Shown piece by piece: positions 35,805 through 44,546 of a stretch of 64,000 nt of DNA. A program made the translations under genes and the position numbers. Each line of letters opens with the position of its first letter. Position 1 is the first letter of the stretch. Source of the DNA: Roseibium sp. HPY-6 (GTDB lineage Bacteria; Pseudomonadota; Alphaproteobacteria; Rhizobiales; Stappiaceae). The notes beneath the pieces were generated by a model. That model had not been told where the DNA came from and searched no databases. It saw nothing but the letters and a program-made list of their open reading frames with translations. Location: positions 2,649,793-2,713,792 of the forward strand of contig NZ_JBEWCD010000002.1 of NCBI RefSeq assembly GCF_040530035.1. The letters run 5' to 3'.

Positions 35805-36971
35805 CTAAAGCGAAGTCAGCGCCTGATCCATGTCCGCAACGAGATCCGGCCCGTGTTCGATCCCGATTGAAAGGCGCAAGAGGTTTTCCGGGATCCCGGA
35901 ACCTTCGCCCTCGATTGTGTATCGGTGTTCCACGAGGCTTTCCGTCCCGCCAAGAGACGTGGCACGCTGGAAGACATCCAGATTTCCGGCGACCTTCAAC
36001 GCAGACCCTTTGCTACCCTTGACGAGCACGGACATCAGCGAGCCATAGCCGCCAGTCATCTGGGATTTGGCCAGGTCGTGCTGTGGGTGACCCGCAAGAC
36101 CGGGATAAAGCACCGTCTCAACGTTTGAATGTGTTTCGAGAAAGTTTGCCAGATGGAGCGCATTGGCATTCATTCTCTCCACACGAAGGGCAAGGGTCCG
36201 TAGTCCGCGGAGCAGCAGCCAGGTTTCAAACGAGCCCAGAACCGCCCCGGCGTTCGTTCGCTCGTCACAAATGAATGTCCAGCTTTCGCTGGACGGGTCT
36301 GCCGTCGTTACAACGCCGCCAAGCAGGTCCGAATGCCCGTTGAGCGCTTTCGTGGCTGCATGCACGACAAGATCTGCGCCCAGAGCAAGTGGTTTCAGGA
36401 TCAGCGGTGTCGCTGCGGTTGCGTCTACTGTGAGCACCGCATTGCGACGCTTGCAGAGCTTTGAGATCTCCGGAATGTCCGCAACTTTCAAAAAGGGGTT
36501 GCTCGGAACTTCAAGCCAGACCATGTCGGGCTGTGTGATCGAGAACTCGTCACGGAAAGCTTCCAGATCGCTCGCATCGGCTTCCACGAGCGCGATATTG
36601 TTGCGTGCACAGTGTTTGCGAAGAAAAAGAGTGGTGCCCCAATAGATCCCCGACTGTGCCAGCAGCGTGCCACCCGGCTTGACGCTGCGAATGATCGCCG
36701 CAATCGCCGCCATGCCTGATGCAAACAGGCGGCTCTGTTCGCCCTCTTCGAGCGTGGCGATCAGTTTTTCCGTCTTCTGGTAAAGCGTGTTGCTGTCGCG
36801 GCTGTATATGTGACCGGCAAGAATCGGCTCGTAGTCTTCATCACGCACGAAGGTCGTGGCCGTCTGTATCGGCGGCACAACAGCGCCAGTCGCCGGGTCG
36901 AACCCGCCACCGGCATGCGCGAGGAGACTGTCTGGATGAAGTCCGGCATTCGGACGTAGTGACTTTGACAT
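35805..36971 (-). CDS. PLP-dependent trans-sulfuration-family enzyme (cystathionine gamma-synthase type)
   Basis: This 388-residue PLP enzyme carries the Cys/Met metabolism signature: TATTFVRDEDYE, HIYSRDSNTLYQKTEKLIA, then the PLP lysine in HAATKALNGHSDLLGGV (about residue 210). The C-terminal half has GGTESLVEHRYT. Members are cystathionine gamma-synthases, O-acetylhomoserine sulfhydrylases, gamma-lyases or methionine gamma-lyases, and this cannot be resolved here. It is the last gene of an ABC amino-acid importer operon, 43 bases after the permease, so it likely degrades the imported amino acid or a thioether. Confidence 0.88.
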   Translation of the reverse strand: MSKSLRPNAGLHPDSLLAHAGGGFDPATGAVVPPIQTATTFVRDEDYEPILAGHIYSRDSNTLYQKTEKLIATLEEGEQSRLFASGMAAIAAIIRSVKPGGTLLAQSGIYWGTTLFLRKHCARNNIALVEADASDLEAFRDEFSITQPDMVWLEVPSNPFLKVADIPEISKLCKRRNAVLTVDATAATPLILKPLALGADLVVHAATKALNGHSDLLGGVVTTADPSSESWTFICDERTNAGAVLGSFETWLLLRGLRTLALRVERMNANALHLANFLETHSNVETVLYPGLAGHPQHDLAKSQMTGGYGSLMSVLVKGSKGSALKVAGNLDVFQRATSLGGTESLVEHRYTIEGEGSGIPENLLRLSIGIEHGPDLVADMDQALTSL

Positions 36972-37014
36972 GTGACCTTGACAGATTGTGATGCGGCTTG
37001 AGAAACAGCCGAAA

Positions 37015-37926
37015 TCAGCGTTTCAGGTGACGGGTGAGGCGCGCTTCGATCTTGTCCCAGACCCTGCGAAGCGTTTCCACGATCATAAGATAGATCACCG
37101 CCGCCCAGATATAGGCCTGAAAGTCAAAGGTGCGGGAATAGGCGCGCCTCGTTTCTCCCATGATGTCGTAGATCGTGATGATGGCTGCAATGGCCGACCC
37201 TTTAATCATGAGAATGATTTCGTTGCCATAGGGACGTAGCGCGACCATCAGCGCTTGCGGCAGAATAACCTTGAAGAACGTGACGGGCTTTGTAAGACCC
37301 AGCGCGGCCGCGCCTTCCCATTGTCCTTGCGCAATGTTCTGGATCGCACCGCGCAGGATTTCCGCCTGGTATGCTGCTGTGTTCAGCGAAAACGCAAAGA
37401 CGACGCAGTAAAACGCATCGCGGAAGAACCACCAAAGACCGACGGATTGCAGTTCGGGGCGGAAAGACCCGAATCCGTAATAGATAAGAAATGTCTGCGC
37501 CAGCAGTGGCGTGCCACGGAAGAAGTAGACATAGGCATAGGCCGGTGCGGAGAAGATCCACAATGTAGACGACCGTGCCAGTGCGATGGGAATGGAGAGC
37601 AGGGCGCCGAAAAGGAGCGACAGGCCCACGATCTGGAGCGTAACCAGAAAGCCTTCCACATACTTTGCGCCGAAGCGTTCCAGAAAGCTGTCGATTTCAT
37701 GGGTTTCGAGACGCGCATCCGCCCAGGTTGCCCAGTCGGTAGGAAGGTAGGGACGAAGAGCTTCCAGGATCGGTTTTTCGAGATTGCCGAGCAGATAAGC
37801 GACAAGCGAGATGCCTGCGATGATCCAGAGCGCCATAAGGACGTGACCGGCAATCCGTGTATTGGTCCAGGGGCGCGACGGGGTTGGAGGTGGTTTAAGT
37901 CCCGTCGTTGGGTTCGGTGCGATCAT
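37015..37926 (-). CDS. Polar amino acid ABC transporter permease (HisM type)
   Basis: This 303-residue permease has five or more transmembrane helices and the HisM/HisQ motif with the EAA loop AAALGLTKPVTFFKVILPQAL (the E is preserved as EGAAALG). It starts with a proline-rich cytoplasmic segment. It pairs with the HisQ-type permease just upstream to form the channel. The ATG at 37926 overlaps the upstream stop (ATGA). No ATP-binding subunit gene is present in the operon. Confidence 0.92.
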   Translation of the reverse strand: MIAPNPTTGLKPPPTPSRPWTNTRIAGHVLMALWIIAGISLVAYLLGNLEKPILEALRPYLPTDWATWADARLETHEIDSFLERFGAKYVEGFLVTLQIVGLSLLFGALLSIPIALARSSTLWIFSAPAYAYVYFFRGTPLLAQTFLIYYGFGSFRPELQSVGLWWFFRDAFYCVVFAFSLNTAAYQAEILRGAIQNIAQGQWEGAAALGLTKPVTFFKVILPQALMVALRPYGNEIILMIKGSAIAAIITIYDIMGETRRAYSRTFDFQAYIWAAVIYLMIVETLRRVWDKIEARLTRHLKR

Positions 37927-38636
37927 CGCTGCACCTCACCACGTTTGGACCAGCGTTCAATGCGCGTAAAGGCTGACGATGAAATCATCGCCAAGACAAG
38001 GTAGATGACACAGGCGAGCCCGAAGAAGAGAAACGGCTCCTTGGTGACACGCGCCGCGATGCTGGTTTCGCGCAAGAGGTCAGAAAGACCGATCGTTGAA
38101 ACGAGGGCAGTGTCCTTTAAAAGAATAAGCCAGAGATTACCGAGCGCCGGCAGCGCCAGCCGGATGAGTTGCGGCAGGATGATCAGCGTCATCGTCTTGA
38201 AGCGCGACAAACCCAACGCATAGCCACCCTCATACTGCCCCTGTGGAATACCCCTGAAGGCGGAAAGAAAAGCTTCGGAGGCGAAGGATGAGAAAACAAG
38301 CGACAGCGCGATCATGCCTGCAACGAAGGAATTCACTTCGATGTAAACGTCGAAGCCCATCACCTTCATAAGCTGCTGTAATCCGATCTGAACGCCGAAA
38401 AAGACGAGGAAAAGCGTCAGAAGCTCCGGTAGACCGCGAAATATCGTGGTGTAGATGTTGGCAGCCAGTTTGAGGCTCGGCTCACTGGAATTCTTTGCGA
38501 GTGCAATCAGGAAACCGATTATCAATCCAAAGGGCAGAGTGGCAAGTGAAAGCGAGACGGTGATCAGCACACCCTTGGCAATCGTGTCGCCCCAGCCATC
38601 TTCCCCAAAGGACAGCAGCGTCAAAGCTTCTTCCAT
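37923..38636 (-). CDS. Polar amino acid ABC transporter permease (HisQ type)
   Basis: This 237-residue inner-membrane permease has about five helices and the EAA-like loop EGGYALGLSRFKTMTLIILPQL. It is the first permease of the operon and overlaps the second by four bases. It sits 134 bases after the binding-protein gene, with a GC-rich hairpin between them. That arrangement commonly lets the binding protein be made in excess. Confidence 0.92.
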   Translation of the reverse strand: MEEALTLLSFGEDGWGDTIAKGVLITVSLSLATLPFGLIIGFLIALAKNSSEPSLKLAANIYTTIFRGLPELLTLFLVFFGVQIGLQQLMKVMGFDVYIEVNSFVAGMIALSLVFSSFASEAFLSAFRGIPQGQYEGGYALGLSRFKTMTLIILPQLIRLALPALGNLWLILLKDTALVSTIGLSDLLRETSIAARVTKEPFLFFGLACVIYLVLAMISSSAFTRIERWSKRGEVQR

Positions 38637-38717
38637 AAGCCGGCGCTTCTTTCTTTTCTTGTTGTTGCTGGCCCGGCCACCCCTCTGGCCGGCGTTGCGA
38701 TTCCCATCGCAAACGAA

Positions 38718-38744
38718 AGCGCGGCGCTTGTTTCGCGCCGCGCT
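38718..38744 (-). terminator. Intercistronic hairpin between binding protein and permease genes
   Basis: AGCGCGGCGC (38718-38727) and GCGCCGCGCT (38735-38744) form a ten-base-pair stem with a seven-base loop. On the minus strand it is followed by TTTCGTTTG, so some polymerase should stop here. It would lower permease expression relative to the binding protein. Confidence 0.65.
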
Positions 38745-38770
38745 CCGGTTGTCGTCAAAGGGCCTTCAAA

Positions 38771-39547
38771 TCAGCCGCCATAAACGTCGAACGTGAAATA
38801 CTTGTCGTTGATTTCCTTGTATTTGCCGTTCGCGAGGATGGCTTCGAGTGCCGCATTGAACTTGTCTTTGAGTTCAACATCATCCTTACGGATCGCGATG
38901 CCTGCACCTTCACCGTTGATAACCGGGTCCGGCGTCAGCGTGCCAAGGATCTTGCAGCAGGCGCCGTCTTCGGTTTCAAGCCAGTCTGAAAGAACAACGA
39001 CGTCGTCGATCACGGCATCAATGCGGCCACTTGCGATGTCGAGCTTGTACTCGTCCGGTGTCGGATAGAGTTTCAGGTCTGCGGATCCCAGCTTTTCTTC
39101 GGCGTAGTTGGAATGTGTCGTGGACGACTGTGCACCGAGCGCAATACCGCTCAGGTCCGCATCAGTTGTCCCGGCAATGGTTGAATCCTTCGGAACGGCG
39201 ATTGCCGGAGGCGTGTTGTAATACTTGTTCGTGAAGTCGACTTTCTGCTTACGCTCATCGGTGATCGACATGGACGCGATGATTGCGTCGTATTTGCCGG
39301 CCTGTAGACCAGGAATGATGCCGTCCCAGTCCGAAGTAATGAACTCGCATTCCACTTTCATTTCTTCACACAGGGCTTTGGCGATGTCGACGTCGAAACC
39401 GACCAACTGGCCGTCAGAAGTGAGTGAGTTGAATGGAGGGTAGGCGCCTTCAGTTCCGATACGGACCTTTGACCAGTCTTTCGCCTGAGCGCCGCCAACG
39501 GCAGCCAGAACAGCAACAGCGGCTGCAGCCATACGCAAAACACGCAT
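38771..39547 (-). CDS. Periplasmic polar amino acid-binding protein
   Basis: This 258-residue receptor has a signal peptide (MRVLRMAAAAVAVLAAVGGAQA) and the family 3 solute-binding fold: VRIGTEGAYPPFNSLTSDG, LVGFDVDIAKALCEEM, DGIIPGLQAGKYDAIIASMSIT (the Arg contact in ITDERK). The hinge GALAQSSTTHSNYAEE-like region reads IALGAQSSTTHSN. It resembles the HisJ/ArgT (lysine-arginine-ornithine) or opine binders. I chose the ATG at 39547 behind GGGGA; a TTG six bases earlier is possible. It heads the operon. Confidence 0.93.
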   Translation of the reverse strand: MRVLRMAAAAVAVLAAVGGAQAKDWSKVRIGTEGAYPPFNSLTSDGQLVGFDVDIAKALCEEMKVECEFITSDWDGIIPGLQAGKYDAIIASMSITDERKQKVDFTNKYYNTPPAIAVPKDSTIAGTTDADLSGIALGAQSSTTHSNYAEEKLGSADLKLYPTPDEYKLDIASGRIDAVIDDVVVLSDWLETEDGACCKILGTLTPDPVINGEGAGIAIRKDDVELKDKFNAALEAILANGKYKEINDKYFTFDVYGG

Positions 39548-39950
39548 TTTCAATTCCCCTAATATCTTTTTCGCGGCGCAAGCGGGTTCCTCCCGCCTTT
39601 TTGCCCGATCGCCCTATTCCATACACTTCCGACTAAATTTCAAGCATGCCTACGAAAAAAACACAGTGCAATTTTGAGTTTTTCGCGCCTTGCGCGTGTG
39701 TGCCCATAGGGAAGGCATCGTTAAGGCTGTGAGCTGTTGGCCCGGTCCGGCCCCCTGTCGGGAGTCTGGGCGAGGGGCTCAGATCCGCCGCACCACACGC
39801 GTCTGGAAGATGCAACGGATCAAACTTGTTCATCAAACCATGAAACAGTTGAATTGGTCCTCGTAGCTTCAACGCACTAGCAATGGTCGAACGCAAGCCC
39901 GGTTCGCCCGGTTTGCGGAAGTCCGGTCAGCCGCAAAACAGGAGCGCAGG
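39548..39950. other. 403-base divergent region between the binding protein and the GST gene
   Basis: No gene is supported here. A minus-strand frame of 87 codons (39633-39896) lacks a ribosome binding site and coding character. The region should hold promoters for the amino-acid importer operon and for the glutathione S-transferase. The GST gene has AGGAG about ten bases before its start. Confidence 0.5.
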
Positions 39951-40598
39951 ATGGCATCTTTCGAACTCTTCATCGGCAACAAGAACTATTCCTCATGGTC
40001 GCTGAGACCGTGGATAGCGCTGCGGCACAAGGAAATCCCATTCAAGGAGAACCTAGTTCCCTTTGATTTTGAGAACGGAAATCCCGAATTCCGAGCGTTT
40101 TCTCCAAGCATGAAGGTCCCCGTGCTCAAAGACGGCGAACTGACGGTCTGGGACAGTCTTGCAATTCTCGAATACGCTGCTGACTGCTATCCGGAAAAGG
40201 GTCTCTGGCCGGACGACAAGAGCGCACGCGCAACAGCTCGTGCGATATCTGCCGAGATGCATTCCGGCTTTTCTGCTTTGCGCAACGCGTGTCCGATGAA
40301 CATGCGCCGACCGGTGGAAGTTATGTCCGTGGACGTGGCTGTTACTGCGGATATCGAGCGCATTCTCGACATATGGAATGAATGCCTGGAGAAATCCGGC
40401 GGCCCGTTCCTTTTTGGCGATTTTACCATCGCGGATGCCATGTATGCACCCGTTGTCAGCCGGTTTGCGACTTATACGCTGACAGAGGCTTCGGTTTATC
40501 AGCAATATCACGCGGCACTGACGGGTACGGATGCCTGGCAAGAGTGGGAAGCCGAAGCGTTGAAAGAAACCTGGTACGTTGCCGTGGATGAGGTCTGA
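39951..40598 (+). CDS. Glutathione S-transferase family protein
   Basis: This 215-residue enzyme has the thioredoxin-fold N-terminal half with the GST catalytic region LFIGNKNYSSWSLRPWIALR (Ser or Tyr near residue 15). It is followed by the cis-proline segment KVPVLKDGELTVWDSLAILEYAA and a helical C-terminal domain with LFGDFTIADAMYAPVVSRF. It conjugates glutathione to electrophiles, or acts in related thiol chemistry; its substrate is unknown. A stem near 40620-40645 may end its transcript. Confidence 0.92.
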   Translation: MASFELFIGNKNYSSWSLRPWIALRHKEIPFKENLVPFDFENGNPEFRAFSPSMKVPVLKDGELTVWDSLAILEYAADCYPEKGLWPDDKSARATARAISAEMHSGFSALRNACPMNMRRPVEVMSVDVAVTADIERILDIWNECLEKSGGPFLFGDFTIADAMYAPVVSRFATYTLTEASVYQQYHAALTGTDAWQEWEAEALKETWYVAVDEV

Positions 40599-40608
40599 GC
40601 AAACCGTA

Positions 40609-41535
40609 TTATTGTGTCTTGCCCTGGAACGTCTCGTCCAGGGCACCCTTTTCCCTGAAATACGCCTGTAGCTGATCAACGAACCGGCGAACCTTGATCG
40701 GAATGAACCGGTTGGAAGGATAAACGGCATGAATCGGGTGAGGCGGGTAGCGCCACTCCGGCAACACCAGTTCCAGCTCACCTGATGACAGAAAAGGCTC
40801 GATCAGCCAGCGGTTCGCGATGGAAATGCCGAGCCCAGCAAGCGCTGCCTGGCGCAGCGTGGCAGAGTTGTTGACGATCATTGTCGGGTTGATCTTGATC
40901 GACAGCTTTTCGCCGAGCGTGCTTATGAAGGGCACGCGGTCGCCGGTCGAAATATTCTTGTAAAGCAGGTAGTCGTGATCCGGCAGCTCCGCCGGATGGC
41001 GCGGACGGCCCTTCCTCTCCAGATAGTCGGGAGAAGCAACCAGGCATCGTTGTGCGACACCCAACCGTCTGACGATCAGCCGTTCGTCCTTGATTTCGCC
41101 CATGCGTATGGAAAGGTCGAGACGCTCCTGGATGACATCAACGAACTGATCGGACATCGAGACGTCAAGGACAAGGCAGGGGTGGTCCTTCTTGAAGCGG
41201 ATCAGGAAATCAGACAGGACGCTCTCGGCAAAGCCGAGCGGCAGTCCGATGGAGAGCGGTCCGGACATCTGCGTTTCATCACTTTGGACCGCACGGTCGG
41301 CTTCCACGAGCCGCTCCAGGATGTCGCGCGCATAAGCGTAGTACCGCTCACCCGCTTCAGTCAGGCGTAACTGCCGGGTCGTGCGGTTTAGCAGTCGCGT
41401 GCCGAGTTGGTCCTCCAGGCTTCTGACCTGCTGGCTGATCGCTGGCTGAGACACACCGAGATGTTTGGCGGCAGCCGAAAAACTTCCAAGGTTCACAGAC
41501 TGAACAAAACCGGAAAGCGCGCTGAGCTTGTCCAT
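40609..41535 (-). CDS. LysR-family transcriptional regulator
   Basis: This 308-residue regulator has a LysR helix-turn-helix (MDKLSALSGFVQSVNLGSFSA, then GVSQPAISQQVRSLEDQLG) and an effector-binding domain with FGLFTF-free form QMSGPLSIGLPLGFAESVLSD. I chose the ATG at 41535 (the MDKL start common in the CrgA/DsdC-like subgroup) rather than 41547. It is divergent from the metallo-beta-lactamase-fold gene by 180 bases and probably regulates it. The effector is unknown. Confidence 0.93.
   Translation of the reverse strand: MDKLSALSGFVQSVNLGSFSAAAKHLGVSQPAISQQVRSLEDQLGTRLLNRTTRQLRLTEAGERYYAYARDILERLVEADRAVQSDETQMSGPLSIGLPLGFAESVLSDFLIRFKKDHPCLVLDVSMSDQFVDVIQERLDLSIRMGEIKDERLIVRRLGVAQRCLVASPDYLERKGRPRHPAELPDHDYLLYKNISTGDRVPFISTLGEKLSIKINPTMIVNNSATLRQAALAGLGISIANRWLIEPFLSSGELELVLPEWRYPPHPIHAVYPSNRFIPIKVRRFVDQLQAYFREKGALDETFQGKTQ
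40620..40645 (+). terminator. Possible terminator after the GST gene
   Basis: TGCCCTGGA and TCCAGGGCA form a nine-base-pair stem with an eight-base loop, followed on the plus strand by CCCTTTTCCC. It lies 22 bases after the GST stop, within the 3-prime end of the opposing LysR gene. The T-run is short, so this is tentative. Confidence 0.45.
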
Positions 41536-41715
41536 CGAACCTCTCATGTAAAAGTTGCGAGCATCTAATCGATATATAACCCTTGCTTATGAGTTTTATA
41601 AGGTTTGCCGCTCTTCTAAACCGCGGCGAATGAAACAATTTCTAGAGAACCCCGTCGGTGTCACGGCCGGGGTTCCTCAAAAGCATCTTCTTCAGGTCAA
41701 GCCGGGAGGCACTAC

Positions 41716-42711
41716 ATGACCCAATCCAATCTTTCTCTCTCCAGACGATCTCTTCTGGGCGCAGCGGCCGGGGCGGGCGCGCTCGCAACTGCTGGCGGTG
41801 TCACTTTTGTGCCGGGCACAGCGAGCGCGGCAGCACCAAAGGCGGGCGAGCCAATGGCCGGCGCATTGCGCTACAAGGTAGGTGACATGGAAGTCACCGC
41901 ACTGCTGGACGGTTATCTCGATGTCACACCGGAGGTCGTCGTCGGTTACGAAGCGGACGAAGGTGCGCGGTTGCGCGAAGCGGCACTCATAGAAGGTGAG
42001 GCTCTGCGTATCCCGGTTAACGCGTATCTTGTCAACACGGGCGAGCGCCTGGTGCTCGTTGATGCAGGTACGTCCGACGCACTTGGCCCGACAATGGGAC
42101 GTTTGCCGTCTGCGCTTGAAGCCGCAGGAGTCTCAGCCGACCAGATTGATGCCATCATGATCACGCACATGCATCCGGATCATTTGTTCGGTGCTGTGGA
42201 TGCGGACGGCAACAGGGTGTTCGCCAATGCCGAGCTCATTCTTCCGGAAGTCGACAATGCTTTCTGGTTTGACGACGCGGCAATGAACGGTGCGCCGGAA
42301 CAGTTCAAAGCCTTCTTCCTCGGGGCTCGCCGCGCGGCTGATGCGTACAAGGGCAATCAGACGCTCTTCTCGGGCGACAAGGAACTGATGCCGGGCGTTC
42401 GTTCGATGGCCCTGCCGGGTCATACGCCGGGCCATACCGGATATGTCTTTGACAGCAATGGAGAAACCCTTGTCGTCGCCGGCGACATCATTCACATGAC
42501 GGTCTACCAGTTCGATAGGCCGGACTGGGGTATCGGGTTCGATATTGATTCCGCACAGGCGGCTCAAACACGCCAGAAGTTCTTTGACCAGGCAGCAAGC
42601 GACAAATTGTTCTTCGCTGGTGCGCACATTCCCTTCCCGGGTATGGGACGTGTCGTGAAAGCCGGGGATGCCTATCGCTTTGTGCCGGCCAACTGGCCCT
42701 ACACCTATTGA
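41716..42711 (+). CDS. Secreted metallo-beta-lactamase-fold hydrolase
   Basis: This 331-residue protein has a twin-arginine signal (LSRRSLLGAAAGAGAL) ending near TASAAA, then an MBL-fold domain. Metal ligands appear in ITHMHPDHLFG (HxHxDH), LPGHTPGHTGYV and VAGDIIHMTVYQ, with a final AGAHIPFPG histidine. It is probably a periplasmic zinc hydrolase such as a lactonase; quorum-signal lactonases and arylsulfatase-type enzymes share the pattern. It is divergent from the LysR gene, which may control it. The substrate is unknown. Confidence 0.9.
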   Translation: MTQSNLSLSRRSLLGAAAGAGALATAGGVTFVPGTASAAAPKAGEPMAGALRYKVGDMEVTALLDGYLDVTPEVVVGYEADEGARLREAALIEGEALRIPVNAYLVNTGERLVLVDAGTSDALGPTMGRLPSALEAAGVSADQIDAIMITHMHPDHLFGAVDADGNRVFANAELILPEVDNAFWFDDAAMNGAPEQFKAFFLGARRAADAYKGNQTLFSGDKELMPGVRSMALPGHTPGHTGYVFDSNGETLVVAGDIIHMTVYQFDRPDWGIGFDIDSAQAAQTRQKFFDQAASDKLFFAGAHIPFPGMGRVVKAGDAYRFVPANWPYTY

Positions 42712-42728
42712 TAAGCTGCAGTTATTGC

Positions 42729-42750
42729 GCCCGGCGGGGATCCGCCGGGC
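42729..42750. terminator. GC-rich hairpin between the convergent MBL and moeA genes
   Basis: GCCCGGCGG and CCGCCGGGC form a perfect nine-base-pair stem with the loop GGAT. There is no T-run on either side. It lies between two convergent stop codons and could act as a weak bidirectional terminator. Confidence 0.5.
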
Positions 42751-44028
42751 TCACCTGATGCCAAACCCGGAAAAGGGAAGGAAAGTCACGCTGTCGCCCT
42801 TATTGATGTGCGTGACATCTTCCGGGATTTCGATAAGACCGTCTGCCTCGCGCAGCCCTGTGATCAGCCCCGAACCGTCGCGCATGAACTTTTGCGCTTG
42901 GGGTCTGCCCTGTTCGTCCGCCTGCAAATAGCCTCTGTAGAATTCGCGCCTGTCGGGCTTTTTTTTCGGTATTTCAAACGCCGCCGGTAGCGGAAACGCC
43001 TGCGGCTCAAGGAACGGGCCGCCCGCTAGAACGCTGATCACCGGGCGTGCGTAAAGAAGAAAGCACACCATCGCCGCGACCGGATTGCCCGGCAAACCGA
43101 GGAAAACACACGAGCCGATGTTTCCGAACATCATCGGCCGGCCCGGCTTGATGGCCAGTTGCCACATGTGCCTGTTGCCGAGCCTGTCCAGGGCGTGCAG
43201 CACATGGTCTTCTTCTCCGCGGCTTGCGCCACCAGTCGTGAGGATCACATCGTACTTCGAAGCCGCGTCGCGGAGTGTTGCCTCAACCTCGTCTGCATCG
43301 TCTTTCAGGATCCCGAGATCTTCAACTTCGACAGGCACCGTTTCGGACAGACCCCGCAACAGGAAATGATTGGCATCGTAAACGTCTCCAATCGTGATCA
43401 GCTCTCCTGGGCGACGCAGTTCATCTCCGGTCGATATGAGGGCAACTTTCAGCTTTCTGTAGGCCTCGACTTCTGGTCGTCCGGTTGACGCAATTGCTGC
43501 AAGATCCTGCGGGCGCAGTCTTTGTCCGGCCTGCAGGATGGATGCGCCTTCCGCGACATCTTCGCCAGCCTTCCGGCAGTTTGCGCCTTTTTTCAGGCCT
43601 TGCGGCACGATGACGAAATTCTCACCGTCCTGGTCATGCGTTTCACAGTCTTCCTGCATTGCAACGGTGTCGGACCCGGGAGGCATGACAGCGCCGGTGA
43701 ATATGCGTGCCGCCGCCCATGGTCCAAGCATGGTGTCGCTTGCATGTCCCGCGGCAACGCGTTGCTGCAGCCGGAAGAAGCCGCCTGCCTCATCGAAATC
43801 GGAATGCCGGAAGGCGTACCCGTCAACGGCTGAGTTATCCGCAAGGGGAACGTTACGCGGGGCGGTGACGTCTTTTGCCAGGATGCGTTCCAGAGCATCT
43901 TCCAGCCTGACCGTTTCAATATCTGCGATCGAGGAAAGTCTGCTCTTGAGGATATCGAGGGCTTCAGTGTGTTTAAGCCGATCCTTGTCATGCAGGAAGC
44001 AATCATCCAGCAGAGGTTTTCCTGTCAT
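42751..44028 (-). CDS. moeA: Molybdopterin molybdenumtransferase MoeA
   Basis: MoeA inserts molybdate into adenylylated molybdopterin, the last general step of molybdenum cofactor synthesis. The 425 residues contain the N-terminal MoeA pattern (PLADNSAVDGYAFR, AVMPPGSDTVAMQED), a GTP-like domain with ISTGDEL, GDVYDANHFLL and ILTTGGASRGEEDHV, and PGNPVAA. It is the last gene of fdhD-mobA-mobB-moeA and overlaps mobB by four bases. All four overlap, so they are translated as one unit. Confidence 0.95.
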   Translation of the reverse strand: MTGKPLLDDCFLHDKDRLKHTEALDILKSRLSSIADIETVRLEDALERILAKDVTAPRNVPLADNSAVDGYAFRHSDFDEAGGFFRLQQRVAAGHASDTMLGPWAAARIFTGAVMPPGSDTVAMQEDCETHDQDGENFVIVPQGLKKGANCRKAGEDVAEGASILQAGQRLRPQDLAAIASTGRPEVEAYRKLKVALISTGDELRRPGELITIGDVYDANHFLLRGLSETVPVEVEDLGILKDDADEVEATLRDAASKYDVILTTGGASRGEEDHVLHALDRLGNRHMWQLAIKPGRPMMFGNIGSCVFLGLPGNPVAAMVCFLLYARPVISVLAGGPFLEPQAFPLPAAFEIPKKKPDRREFYRGYLQADEQGRPQAQKFMRDGSGLITGLREADGLIEIPEDVTHINKGDSVTFLPFSGFGIR

Positions 44029-44546
44029 CGTGCCGGCTCGCCGAATTCGAGATGATTTTGTATGAAATCTGCCATGGAAGGGACGTCATCGAGATCAAAA
44101 ACCGTCAGCTCTTCGTCCGGCAGGGGATGATCGGCCGCAATAGCCAGGATACTTGGATCCTTCGGCGCAAGAGGTCCCCGGTCGATGGTTTCGGTTCGGC
44201 GCGCCTCGATCTTCGGGTGGTTCTCCCGCTTGTAGCCTTCAATCAGAATGAGGTCGCACGGAGCCAGGCGGGCGAGGATGTCTTCAAGTGGGGGTTCTTC
44301 TTCATCTCGAAGTTCGTGCATGAGGGCCCACCGCCGCCCTGAAACGAGCGCGACTTCGCTCGCGCCGGCTTCCCTGTGTCTGTAACTGTCGGCACCCGGC
44401 CGGTCGATATCAAAATTGTGGTGCGCGTGCTTGACCGTAGATACCTTGAACCCGCGGCTCGTGAATTCAGCAACCAGACGGGTCACGAGCTGCGTCTTGC
44501 CGGAATTTTTCCAGCCCGTGATACCGAAGACGGGACTATGTGTCAT
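44025..44546 (-). CDS. mobB: Molybdopterin-guanine dinucleotide biosynthesis adapter MobB
   Basis: MobB is a GTP-binding protein that helps MobA form the guanine dinucleotide cofactor. The 173 residues have the P-loop FGITGWKNSGKTQLVTRL, the MobB signature VKHAHHNFDIDRPGADSYRH and, later, LILIEGYKRENHPKIEARR. Length and motifs are typical. It overlaps mobA upstream and moeA downstream, each by four bases. Confidence 0.93.
   Translation of the reverse strand: MTHSPVFGITGWKNSGKTQLVTRLVAEFTSRGFKVSTVKHAHHNFDIDRPGADSYRHREAGASEVALVSGRRWALMHELRDEEEPPLEDILARLAPCDLILIEGYKRENHPKIEARRTETIDRGPLAPKDPSILAIAADHPLPDEELTVFDLDDVPSMADFIQNHLEFGEPAR

Noticed and set aside
39633..39896. An 87-codon minus-strand frame in the gap before the GST gene
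   Set aside because: No ribosome binding site and no recognisable features; probably chance.
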